Shown one piece after another: positions 7,011 to 14,066 of a stretch of 18,151 nt of DNA (the stretch's first letter is position 1; each line of letters starts with the position of its first letter). Both the position numbers and the translations under genes were made by a program. The notes below the pieces were generated by a model that saw nothing but the letters and a program-made list of their open reading frames with translations, searched no databases and was not told the origin of the DNA. Origin of the DNA: Burkholderiales bacterium (GTDB lineage: Bacteria; Pseudomonadota; Gammaproteobacteria; Burkholderiales; Burkholderiaceae_C). The stretch is from contig CANFYD010000015.1 in NCBI GenBank assembly GCA_947450745.1, forward strand, positions 1-18,151. The letters run 5' to 3'.

Positions 7011-8069
7011 GTGCTGATCGATATCCACGCCCATCTGTTCACGCCCGGCATGATGGGCAGGCACGAGTTCTGGGGGCCGTTCATGAAGAAGGAGGGCCTG
7101 ACCGTCGGCCACTTTGCGCTGGGCATGGCCAAGCGCTCACCGGCGGCGACCGACGCCGAGGCCGAAGCCAATATGTTGCTGAAAATGACGCATGCGGCAC
7201 GTCGCAAGCTGATGGCCGAGCGCGGCGTTGACCATTTGGTGCTGTCCACGCCGTCGCACGCCTTCATGTATTGGGCCGGTGAGTTCGGGTCCGAGTACGC
7301 GCGCATTTGCAATGACGAGATGTCGGCGTACTGCGCTGAAGACCCGGCACATTTCTCGTTCTGGGCCCATGCCAATTTGGCCGACCCGGCCGAGGCAGTG
7401 AAGGAAATCGAGCGGGCGGTCACGCAGTTGGGTGCCAAGGGCTTGTGCGTCGGCGGTGCCAATTTCAACGGCCTGGAAGCCCACAGCATCGAGTTGTTTC
7501 CGGTCTGGGAAAAGCTCGCGCAGCTCGATGTGCCCATCATGGTCCACGGCTTCAATCAGTCGATCTACTGGGGCGAAAAGCACAGCGACGACAAGTTCGA
7601 CACCACCTCTATCGTCGGCGATTGCGTCGATGAAACGCTGTTCTTCTGGTACCTCATCTGCGGCGGCGCGCTTGATGCCTTCCCGACCTTGAAGACCTAT
7701 ATCTGCCACGCCGGCGGCATGGCCGTGTTCCAGCTTGGCCGCCTGGAAGAGCTGAACAAGGGCATGGCGATGGATGCCCGCAACAAGCGGCCGGTGTCCG
7801 AGTATTTGCGCAACTTCTGGTTCGACCTCGACGTGCACGCGCCGGCCCTGCGCCGCGCGGTGGCCGAGGTGGTGGGGGTTGATCGCTGTGTGGTGGGCAC
7901 CAACTTTGGCGGCGCCTACGACAACGGTGATCTGACGGCCGGCATCGGCCTGTCCGACGCCGAGCGCGAGAAGATCCGCAGCGGCAACGCGATTGAATTG
8001 CTGAAGCTGCAGCATCTGCTGACGGCTCAGCCGGTCGCTGGCGGTCTGCCTGCCGCATCCGTCGCCTGA
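7011..8069 (+). CDS. Amidohydrolase-2 family metal-dependent hydrolase / decarboxylase (ACMSD-like)
   Basis: A 352-residue TIM-barrel protein. The start is GTG at 7011, chosen because AAGGAG (6999-7004) lies six bases before it and the metal-binding HxH comes immediately after, as usual in the family (DIHAH: His6, His8). Other expected ligand positions are His179 (VHGF) and His233 (ICHAGG). Family members decarboxylate or hydrolyse aromatic and ring-cleavage acids (ACMSD, gamma-resorcylate decarboxylase, LigW/LigJ-type enzymes). The C-terminal family segment, normally GSD(Y/W)P, here reads GTNFGG, so the conserved Asp is Asn298, while the downstream LSDAEREKI-GNA helix is intact. The codon is unambiguous (AAC at 7902-7904). 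The enzyme may have altered chemistry. It leads a two-gene unit with the EamA transporter and probably acts on an intermediate of the dioxygenase pathway. Confidence 0.88.
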   Translation: MLIDIHAHLFTPGMMGRHEFWGPFMKKEGLTVGHFALGMAKRSPAATDAEAEANMLLKMTHAARRKLMAERGVDHLVLSTPSHAFMYWAGEFGSEYARICNDEMSAYCAEDPAHFSFWAHANLADPAEAVKEIERAVTQLGAKGLCVGGANFNGLEAHSIELFPVWEKLAQLDVPIMVHGFNQSIYWGEKHSDDKFDTTSIVGDCVDETLFFWYLICGGALDAFPTLKTYICHAGGMAVFQLGRLEELNKGMAMDARNKRPVSEYLRNFWFDLDVHAPALRRAVAEVVGVDRCVVGTNFGGAYDNGDLTAGIGLSDAEREKIRSGNAIELLKLQHLLTAQPVAGGLPAASVA

Positions 8070-8079
8070 CGTTCAGCCG

Positions 8080-8991
8080 GTGCTGCATTTGACCCAACGG
8101 CAACTCGTCGCGCTGCTGCTGCTGACCCTGTTCTGGGGCTTCAACTGGCCGGTGATGAAGAGTGCGGTGAATGGCTATCCGCCGTTCACCTTTCGTGCGC
8201 TGTCCATGCTGCTGGGCCTGCCATGTCTGGCGCTGGTGATGGTGGGGATGCGCGTGCCGTTTGCGATTCCGCGCCGGCATTGGCCCGAGCTGTTGCTACT
8301 GGCCATCACGAATATGGTGGTCTGGCATGTGTTTTTGATGCTGGCTCTGCCGTCGCTCAGTTCGGGCCGTGCGGCCATCCTGGGCTACACCATGCCGGTG
8401 TTTTCGGCGCTGTGGGGCTTGGCGCTGTTCTCTGAGCGCTTGCAGCCGCGCCAAGCGCTGGGCGTGGCCGCTGCTGGCCTGGGCGTGCTGTTGCTGCTCT
8501 GGCATGAGTTTTCGCGCTTGAGTGGCGCGCCGATGGCGGGGGCGGCGCTGCTGTTTGGCACCGCGATCTGGGCGCTGGGCACGCAGCAGTTGCGGCGCAC
8601 GCGGATCGCGGCACCGACGCTGGCCATCGCCTTTTGGATGACGGTGTTGACGACGCTGGTGGTTGGTGCGCTCAGCGTCGCCTTGGAGCGCCCACGCTGG
8701 GCCATGCCTCCCACGCTGACGCTGGCCGCCATCGGATACAACGCGGTGCTGATCTTCGGGTTTTGCCAACCGGCCTGGTTTTCCTTGGCGCGCTCGCTGC
8801 CCCCGGTGGCGTCGAGCATCAGCATCTGCATGATCCCGGTGCTGGGGCTGCTGTCCGGTGCCTGGATGCTGGGGGAGGTGCTGCATTGGCAGGACGCGGT
8901 GGCCATCGGCTTGATCGTGTCAGCTATCTTTGCGGTGCTGCTGAAGGGCGGCCAGTCACGGAACCACGCCAAGCCAGCGCGCCATGACTAA
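8080..8991 (+). CDS. EamA/DMT-superfamily transporter (10 TM)
   Basis: A 303-residue inner-membrane protein made of two EamA repeats of about five helices each, the drug/metabolite transporter (RhaT/YdcZ-like) layout. The N-terminus LLLLTLFWGFNWPVMK and the segment GRAAILGYTMPVFSALWG are typical of the first repeat. SSISICMIPVLGLLSGAWMLGE is the matching region of the second repeat. The first usable start is GTG at 8080, ten bases after the amidohydrolase stop; no clear ribosome site is visible, so it probably depends on translational coupling. It likely exports or imports a small metabolite of the pathway. The direction of transport and cargo cannot be told from sequence. Confidence 0.9.
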   Translation: MLHLTQRQLVALLLLTLFWGFNWPVMKSAVNGYPPFTFRALSMLLGLPCLALVMVGMRVPFAIPRRHWPELLLLAITNMVVWHVFLMLALPSLSSGRAAILGYTMPVFSALWGLALFSERLQPRQALGVAAAGLGVLLLLWHEFSRLSGAPMAGAALLFGTAIWALGTQQLRRTRIAAPTLAIAFWMTVLTTLVVGALSVALERPRWAMPPTLTLAAIGYNAVLIFGFCQPAWFSLARSLPPVASSISICMIPVLGLLSGAWMLGEVLHWQDAVAIGLIVSAIFAVLLKGGQSRNHAKPARHD

Positions 8992-9029
8992 GCAATTACC
9001 CTTGATCCGCTGCATTCTTTGCGTTCTGT

Positions 9030-9057
9030 TTGAAGTTTAGTTGTACAGAAATACTAA
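9030..9057 (+). promoter_or_regulatory. Candidate promoter of the dioxygenase genes
   Basis: Within the 218-bp AT-enriched gap before the dioxygenase, TTGAAG (9030-9035) and TACTAA (9052-9057) are separated by 16 bp and would give a leader of about 145 nt. Between them lies GTTGTACAGA (9040-9049), loosely similar to the GTTGAACATA found at two other promoters in the window. Only the general fit to sigma70 boxes supports this. Confidence 0.35.
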
Positions 9058-9209
9058 AGATGTTTACATTGTCAGGGCTGACGCAAAATTAAGCCTTCGA
9101 GCCACCGCACCGCAGACCACTGGCCCTGCTCGGCAGGGCCCACTGCTGAGACGATTTTGCGAAGGTCCACATTTCATGATTTGCTGCTTGAGCAAAAAAG
9201 GAGACTCCC

Positions 9210-10610
9210 ATGCTGACCAAGACAAGCCCGACGCTGGCCGACGGCACCAAGATCACCGATCTGGTGAACACCGCGACCCGAGAGGTGCAATTGCGCGCTC
9301 TGTCGGACCCGGAAATTTATGAGCTGGAGATGGACCGCATCTTCGGGCGCATCTGGAACCTGCTGGGCCATGAGTCCGAGATTCCGAACTCCGGCGACTT
9401 CATGGTGCGCGACATGGGGTCCGACTCGGTCTTGATCACCCGCGACAAAGACGGCCAAGTGCATGTGGCCCTGAACGTCTGCCCGCACCGCGGCATGCGC
9501 ATCTCCGTCGTGGACGCCGGCAACACGCAAGTTCATACCTGCATCTATCACGGCTGGGCCTTCCGCCCGAACGGGGCCTTCCTGGGCGCACCGGTCGAGC
9601 GTGAAACCATGCACGGCAAGATGATGAGCAAGGAACAGCTGGGCTTGAAAAAGGCCCGCAGCACGCTGTACGGCGGCCTGATCTTTGCGACCTGGAACAT
9701 CAACGGCCCGTCCTTCGATGAGTTCCTGGGTGATACCAAGTGGTATTACGACATGCTGTTCAATCGCACCGACCGCGGCATGGAAGTGCTTGGCCCCCCG
9801 CAGCGCTTCACCGTTCGCGCCAACTGGAAGGCCGCTGGCGAGCAGTCCGCCGCCGACGGCTTCCACACGCTGATGTTGCACCGCTGGTTGGGTGAGGTGG
9901 GCAACTACTCGAAGAAGATCGAAGGCGAAGTCAGCACCGGTGACTTGAGCCCCGAGATGTACGGCGTTGAAATCAGCTCGCCGCACGGCCACGCGATGCG
10001 TTGCATCGACCTGGCACGCAAGATCAAGCGCCTGACCGGCCTTGACCCTGAAAAGCTGAGCGTCGCTGAAAAGTTGGCTGCTTTGCCGCCGGTCGGCATG
10101 AGCAAGGAGATGGTCTCGCAGTTGGCCAACCACCTCAGCGAAGACCAGTTGAAGGTGATGACGACGATGCCGCCGCAAGTGGGGGGCATGTTCCCCAACG
10201 TGCTGTTCGGCTTTGTCTACCTGCCGCAAGCGGACGGCACCGTCGTCGGCTCGATGACCATGCATGCCTACATCCCCAAGGGTCCGGACAAGCTCGAATT
10301 CGTCAACTGGATCTTTGCCGAGAAGGACACGCCGCCCGAGCTGCGCGAGAAGATGCTGAAGCAGACCATCCAGCTGTTCGGTACCTCGGGCATGGTCGAG
10401 CAAGATGATTCCGACACCTGGCCGCACATGACCAAGTCGGCCAAGGGCGCGATGGGCCGCAAGTCGACGATGAAGTATCAGGCCGTTTACGAGACCGGCA
10501 AGCCCGCCGGTTGGCCCGGCCCTGGCATCGTCAATGAAGGTTTCACCAAGGACGATACCCAGTGGCACTGGTGGTTGCATTGGCGTGAGCTGATGACCAC
10601 TGAAGCTTGA
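9210..10610 (+). CDS. Rieske aromatic ring-hydroxylating dioxygenase, alpha (catalytic) subunit
   Basis: A 466-residue large subunit. The N-terminal Rieske [2Fe-2S] domain has CPHRG (Cys91, His93) and CIYHGW (Cys111, His114), spaced CxH-17-CxxH. The catalytic domain has the mononuclear iron site ADGFHTLMLH, with bridging Asp216 and ligands His219 and His224. The third ligand comes from EQDDSDTW (Asp399 or Asp400). EQDD and a separate beta-subunit gene place it with naphthalene/biphenyl-type alpha-beta oxygenases rather than alpha-only phthalate-type enzymes. The reaction would be NADH-driven cis-dihydroxylation of an aromatic ring with O2. The ATG at 9210 has a strong AAAGGAGA site (9197-9204). 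No ferredoxin or reductase gene is in the window, so electrons must come from proteins encoded elsewhere. The substrate is not predictable here. Confidence 0.96.
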   Translation: MLTKTSPTLADGTKITDLVNTATREVQLRALSDPEIYELEMDRIFGRIWNLLGHESEIPNSGDFMVRDMGSDSVLITRDKDGQVHVALNVCPHRGMRISVVDAGNTQVHTCIYHGWAFRPNGAFLGAPVERETMHGKMMSKEQLGLKKARSTLYGGLIFATWNINGPSFDEFLGDTKWYYDMLFNRTDRGMEVLGPPQRFTVRANWKAAGEQSAADGFHTLMLHRWLGEVGNYSKKIEGEVSTGDLSPEMYGVEISSPHGHAMRCIDLARKIKRLTGLDPEKLSVAEKLAALPPVGMSKEMVSQLANHLSEDQLKVMTTMPPQVGGMFPNVLFGFVYLPQADGTVVGSMTMHAYIPKGPDKLEFVNWIFAEKDTPPELREKMLKQTIQLFGTSGMVEQDDSDTWPHMTKSAKGAMGRKSTMKYQAVYETGKPAGWPGPGIVNEGFTKDDTQWHWWLHWRELMTTEA

Positions 10611-10626
10611 ATCTGAAGCTTGAATC
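10601..10626 (+). repeat. Perfect 13-bp tandem duplication at the alpha-subunit 3' end
   Basis: TGAAGCTTGAATC occurs twice head-to-tail (10601-10613 and 10614-10626). The first copy holds the alpha-subunit stop codon TGA (10608-10610); the second lies in the 48-bp spacer before the beta subunit. It looks like a recent slippage duplication. Confidence 0.85.
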
Positions 10627-10658
10627 CAGGTGCTAACGAGGCTCAAGAGGAAATAAAA

Positions 10659-11237
10659 ATGAGTGCAGTGCAAGACAAATCAGCCGCTCCCGCCGCCGCA
10701 GAAGTGGCGCCCAAAGGCAAGCGCGTGCCGATCGGTTCCGCGACCTACAACCAGGTCGTCGAATATTTGTATGACGAAGCCACCATGCTGGACGAAACCC
10801 GTCTGCGTGATTGGGCCGCCACGCTGGCCGAAGACCTGGTCTACGGCGCACCGCTGCGCCAGACCCGTTCGCTGGTACAGCAAGCGGCGTCGGTGATCCG
10901 CACGGTTCAGCATTACCACGACGACTACCGCTCGATGATGGGCCGCATCATGCGTTTGACGGGCACCAAGAGCGCTTGGGCCGAAGACCCGCCGTCGCGT
11001 ACACGCCGCCTGGTCACCAATGTGATGGTGCGCGAGACCGCCAAGGCCGATGAGTTCGAGGTGGTCAGTTATTTGCTGGTGATGCGCAGCCGTTTCAACT
11101 TCGACGAATACGACATGATCAGCGGCGAACGCAGCGACCTGCTGCGCCGCAGCGGTGACACCTTCAAGCTGGCCCGCCGCGAGATCCTGCTCGACCAAGC
11201 GGTGCTGGGCACGCCGAATCTGGCGATCTTCTTGTAA
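10659..11237 (+). CDS. Rieske ring-hydroxylating dioxygenase, beta (small) subunit
   Basis: A 192-residue small subunit of the SnoaL/NTF2-like ring_hydroxyl_B fold, which builds the alpha3beta3 hexamer and has no cofactor. Diagnostic stretches are YLYDEATMLDETRLRDW near the N-terminus, RLTGTKSAWAEDPPSRTRR in the middle (the WaEdPpSRtRR block of biphenyl/naphthalene-type beta subunits), and a C-terminal LLRRSGDTFKLARREILLDQ strand. The start at 10659 is chosen because AGAGGA (10646-10651) sits eight bases upstream; an in-frame start at 10620 would add 13 residues and lacks a ribosome site. The first 25 residues are Ala/Lys-rich and probably flexible. It is co-transcribed with the alpha gene and ends before a strong terminator. 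Confidence 0.95.
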   Translation: MSAVQDKSAAPAAAEVAPKGKRVPIGSATYNQVVEYLYDEATMLDETRLRDWAATLAEDLVYGAPLRQTRSLVQQAASVIRTVQHYHDDYRSMMGRIMRLTGTKSAWAEDPPSRTRRLVTNVMVRETAKADEFEVVSYLLVMRSRFNFDEYDMISGERSDLLRRSGDTFKLARREILLDQAVLGTPNLAIFL

Positions 11238-11305
11238 CTGGCTTGACCACCCAGACCGCTGATTCAGCTGAATTGGCAGCTCAGGCGATGCTCTCGCGTA
11301 TGACG

Positions 11306-11331
11306 AAAACAGCCCTGTGAAGGGCTGTTTT
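11306..11331. terminator. Bidirectional intrinsic terminator
   Basis: AAAACAGCCCT (11306-11316), loop GTGA, then AGGGCTGTTTT (11321-11331): a perfect 11-bp stem flanked by A on the left and T on the right. It lies 68 bp after the dioxygenase beta stop and 23 bp beyond the stop of the convergent ABC gene, so it can end transcripts from both sides. Confidence 0.9.
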
Positions 11332-11354
11332 GCGTTGCCGCTCAATCGCCGAGA

Positions 11355-11987
11355 TCAATCGCCAAGGTCAATCACACCGGACAGCGGTACTCCCGTCAGC
11401 CAAGCCGGCAACTCATAGTCGGCGATCACCCAAGCCCGGTTTTGGCTTGCGGCGGCTTCGGTCAGCAACTGCACCAGCAAGCGACAGGACCTTGCATCCA
11501 GCGCCGCAAACGGTCGGTCGATCAGCGTCAGTTGTGCCGCGCTGGCAGCCGAGGCCACCAGCCCAACCTTGCGGCGGCTGCCGGTGGACAACATATACAT
11601 CGGCTTGTCCAAGTGCTCGGTCAAGCCAAAACCCTGGATCAGCTCAGCTTCTCGCGCTGCGTGCCAATTTGAAAATCGGCTCTGTCGAGCGGCAAGCCAG
11701 TCTTGTGCGACGACGTTGTCGCTGGCTGGATCGGCCGGGCTTTCAAAGGACAGCGTGTCGGGACGGCGTAGAACAACACCGGCCTGGGGTTGCAACTCGC
11801 CCGCGATCAAACGCAACAAGACTCGCTTGCCGCGCCCGCCGCCGCCGCGCACGAGGGTCAAGCCCGGCTTGATAGAGAAGGACAGGCCGCCCAGCAAGTT
11901 CACGTCTGGATATGAAAAAGCGAGGTTCGCAGCCTCGAAGCAGGCCCGAGTTCCTGAAATGCCACCGTCGAACAGGGGGTTGCTCAT
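11355..11987 (-). CDS. ABC-type ATPase domain protein with degenerate catalytic motifs
   Basis: A 210-residue protein with the ABC ATPase layout: beta-strand start with FSYPDVN, Walker A region RGGGGRGKR (residues 47-55), signature LSTGS (133-137), Walker B LTLID (153-157) and D-loop AALD (161-164). Several catalytic positions differ. The Walker A Ser/Thr is Arg55, the catalytic Glu after Walker B is Arg158 (IDRPFAALD), and the switch His is absent (VIADYELP). It probably binds nucleotide poorly and hydrolyses little or no ATP. No permease is adjacent. ATG at 11987 is preferred over TTG at 12002; neither has a good ribosome site. It could be a decaying gene or a non-hydrolysing regulatory ATPase. 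The reading frame is uninterrupted, which argues for some constraint. Confidence 0.75.
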   Translation of the reverse strand: MSNPLFDGGISGTRACFEAANLAFSYPDVNLLGGLSFSIKPGLTLVRGGGGRGKRVLLRLIAGELQPQAGVVLRRPDTLSFESPADPASDNVVAQDWLAARQSRFSNWHAAREAELIQGFGLTEHLDKPMYMLSTGSRRKVGLVASAASAAQLTLIDRPFAALDARSCRLLVQLLTEAAASQNRAWVIADYELPAWLTGVPLSGVIDLGD

Positions 11988-12035
11988 GTTGTGATGTTGC
12001 AAGGGTTTCGGGTCAAAGGATCGAGGTCAAGGGCC

Positions 12036-12103
12036 TGGGGTCAGAGTCATTTGTTTTCCTCTCTGCGGCCTTGGTCGATGGCGATTTAATGTATCTGACC
12101 CCA
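12036..12103. repeat. Inverted-repeat remnant resembling RAYT/IS200-type transposon ends
   Basis: TGGGGTCAGAGTCATT (12036-12051) faces AATGTATCTGACCCCA (12088-12103); the arms are complementary except for a small indel. GGGGTCAGA...CATTAA sequences of this kind, from memory, flank REP-associated tyrosine-transposase genes in many beta- and gammaproteobacteria. No transposase is present between or near the arms, so this is at most a mobilised or residual end. Confidence 0.5.
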
Positions 12104-12155
12104 CTCAGTTTCTCTGACCCCACTCAGTTTCTGTATCTGACCCCACTCAGTTTCT
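12094..12155. repeat. Three tandem copies of a 20-bp CTGACCCCACTCAG unit
   Basis: The unit beginning TCTGACCCCACTCAG occurs at 12094-12113, 12113-12132 and 12136-12155, identical over 20 bp; copies 1 and 2 share one base and copies 2 and 3 are 3 bp apart. It overlaps the transposon-end-like arm and ends 13 bp before the stop codon of the convergent-side peptidase gene. It appears to be an amplification of the element's end rather than a regulatory array. Confidence 0.8.
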
Positions 12156-12167
12156 TGCCCCTGTCGG

Positions 12168-13463
12168 CTACTGGGTCAGGCCACGCGAGAAGTCGATGAT
12201 CAGACGGCTGGCGAGGTAGAGCCGGGGCTCGATGGAGTCGATCAGGACGTATTCGTTGTCGTTGCTGTGCGCACCGAAGCTTTGCAGGCCGAAGCGTTCA
12301 AGCACAGGGTTCGGGGTGTTCAGCGCTGCGAACGCCGCATCGGTGCCGCCGCCGGAGACGCTGTCCAGGACTTTCAGCGTTTTGCCCAGTTCGGCGTAGA
12401 TGCGCACCGCGTGGCGACCGATCGTGACTTGCGCCGGGTTGACTTCAAGCGGAGGGCGGCGACGCTCGAAGGTGAGGTCGACCTGGGTACCGGTGATCAA
12501 TTGCTTCTGGATGGTCTCGCGCAGCTTGGCTTCCAGGGCCGCGTAGTCGGTCACTTTTTCCACGCGCACATCAGCGGCTGCCGTGGCCTCGGCCGGAATG
12601 ACATTGCGATTCGTGCCGCCGCTGACCATCGTCCAGTTCATCTTCAGCCCGCGAGCGGCGTCGCTGAAGTCCTTGGTCTGCAGCATCTGGTGGGACAACT
12701 CGTAGATCGCGTTCAACCCTCGCTCTGGCGCACTGCCGGCGTGGCTGGCCTTGCCGGTGACCTTCAGCGTGACGGCTGCGATGCCTGCGGTGGCGAGCGA
12801 GAGTTGGTCGCTGTTGATGCTGGTGCCTTCGTGCGACAGCGTCAGGTCGTGGGCTGCCCCCAGTTGGGTCAAGGTGTTTCGGGAGCCGGGGGAGCTGATC
12901 TCCTCGTCGCCGTTGATCAGCACAGTCAGGGTCCCGTACTCGTTGAAGTTCAGCGCCTTCAGGGTGGCCAGTGTGTGCAGGATCACCGCCACGCCGGCCT
13001 TGTCGTCACCGATGCCCAGGCCGTAGGCGCGGTTGCCGTCGATGCGGAAGGGCTGCTTGGCAGCCATGCCGCGCAGGTAGACGGTGTCCATGTGCGCGAT
13101 CAGCAGGATCTTTTTCGTGCCCGTGCCTGTGAAGGTGGCTTTGACCATGCGGCCGATCCGCGCGGGCGTGTCGTGCATCCGGTAGGTGTCGGTGCTGGGT
13201 TCGATGAATTCGACTTGGCCGCCGAGGCCGCGTAAGCGATCAAGGATCAGCTGTGAGATCCGGTCCAGCCCTTCGCGGTCGCCGCTCCCGGATTCGATGG
13301 CGACCAGCTCTTTCAGTGTGTCCAGCAAGGCTTGCTTTTGCGTCTGAACGGCGGACCAGACCTTGGCCTCGGGGGCGGCCCAACTGGGGCTGCTGCAGAT
13401 GGATGCGCAAACGAAGGCGATGGTGGTGCACAGGCGGCCCCAGTGGCTGGTCAACAGTCTCAT
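12168..13463 (-). CDS. Exported M20 metallopeptidase, glutamate carboxypeptidase (CPG2)-like
   Basis: A 431-residue M20 zinc peptidase with an N-terminal signal peptide (basic start, hydrophobic core, likely cleavage after SWA at residue 29), so periplasmic. The di-zinc site is complete: His124 and Asp126 (AHMDTV), bridging Asp153 (GIGDDKAG), catalytic Glu187 and ligand Glu188 (NGDEE), Glu212 (SHEGTS) and His399 (GAHSNDNEY). The lid/dimerisation domain is inserted at about residues 225-340 (KASHAGSAPERG, GGTNRNVIP). Length matches the Pseudomonas CPG2 precursor class, which removes C-terminal glutamate from folates and peptides. The start at 13463 has only a weak upstream GAG. It has no obvious link to the catabolic genes and may scavenge amino-acid conjugates. 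The family is secure; the substrate is open. Confidence 0.92.
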   Translation of the reverse strand: MRLLTSHWGRLCTTIAFVCASICSSPSWAAPEAKVWSAVQTQKQALLDTLKELVAIESGSGDREGLDRISQLILDRLRGLGGQVEFIEPSTDTYRMHDTPARIGRMVKATFTGTGTKKILLIAHMDTVYLRGMAAKQPFRIDGNRAYGLGIGDDKAGVAVILHTLATLKALNFNEYGTLTVLINGDEEISSPGSRNTLTQLGAAHDLTLSHEGTSINSDQLSLATAGIAAVTLKVTGKASHAGSAPERGLNAIYELSHQMLQTKDFSDAARGLKMNWTMVSGGTNRNVIPAEATAAADVRVEKVTDYAALEAKLRETIQKQLITGTQVDLTFERRRPPLEVNPAQVTIGRHAVRIYAELGKTLKVLDSVSGGGTDAAFAALNTPNPVLERFGLQSFGAHSNDNEYVLIDSIEPRLYLASRLIIDFSRGLTQ

Positions 13464-13789
13464 GTCTCGAATCCCGAATGCAAGGTTGGGCTTGCATTGT
13501 GGGTCATCAAACCCGCTTGAACTCGCTCAGACCGGCTGGCGGGTCGGACGCAGGTTTCGTGTTTGCGGAGGTCCCGAAACTCAAGTCGGCACCATTCCCG
13601 CCCCGCTAGCGATATTTTTGGCGCGCCCATTGCTTCCTATTGAACTTTCAGGAATCCTAGACAACCCATCGTAGATACGAGCGTTGAGCGTTTTTGAACT
13701 TTTTGGAGGTGCCTGGCATGCTCAAAAAGAGACTCGACGAGGTGTCAAGAAAGCGCGTTCGCGCTCGGCGGTTCTAAAGCTTTCACCCC
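13464..13789. other. Intergenic stretch without a convincing gene
   Basis: I see no supported protein or RNA gene in these 326 bp. A possible 19-codon ORF (13718-13777, basic peptide beginning MLKKRLDEV) follows a good GGAGG site at 13705-13709. A 7-bp inverted repeat CTTTTTG (13699-13705) / CAAAAAG (13723-13729) could fold over that site. This may be the leader of the broken GntR gene just downstream, or chance. Confidence 0.3.
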
Positions 13790-14066
13790 ATGCAAGCAGC
13801 CAAACCACCTCCAGCGCTCCTGTCTGCGGCCCGTCGCTCGCGTGCCGACGAGGTCTACGCGCAACTGAAGCGTGATATTGCTGAATTTCAGCTGGTGCCG
13901 GGCGACGGGTTTACCGAAAAGTCGGTCACCGAGCGGCTCGCGGTGTCACGCATGTACGCCGGTCAGGCAGGCCTTGATCCGCTTGCAGCAAGAAGGCTAT
14001 GTCGAGGTGCTGTTCCGCAGCGGTTGGCGGGTCTTGCCCTTCGACTTTGCCAAGTTCGAACATCTG
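13790..14066 (+). pseudogene. GntR-family transcription regulator, frameshifted and truncated
   Basis: From ATG 13790 the frame encodes a GntR winged-helix N-terminus (SRADEVYAQLKRDIAEFQL, then PGDGFTEKSVTERLAVSR, residues 18-54). The expected TPVR recognition helix is missing in this frame. It resumes in another frame at 13956 as TPVRQALIRLQQEGYVEV and then RSGWRVLPFDFAKFEHL. Four bases, ATGT at 13952-13955, sit exactly between SR and TPVR and break the frame. Homology stops at about 14066, where the FCD/ligand-binding domain should begin; the next base belongs to the stop codon of the opposite-strand DUF2889 gene. The gene therefore carries two independent lesions and cannot make a working ligand-sensing regulator. 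It may be the former local regulator of this catabolic locus. Confidence 0.85.

Noticed and set aside
9174..10673. A 499-codon open frame on the minus strand opposite the dioxygenase alpha gene
   Set aside because: The plus strand encodes an unmistakable Rieske oxygenase with a strong ribosome site; the antisense product has no family features.
12094..12155. CRISPR array
   Set aside because: There are only three repeats, they overlap or are separated by 3 bp, there are no spacers, and no cas genes are nearby.
13684..13875. A 63-codon ORF upstream of the GntR remnant
   Set aside because: It has no ribosome site at its start, no recognisable domain, and overlaps the GntR N-terminus in another frame.
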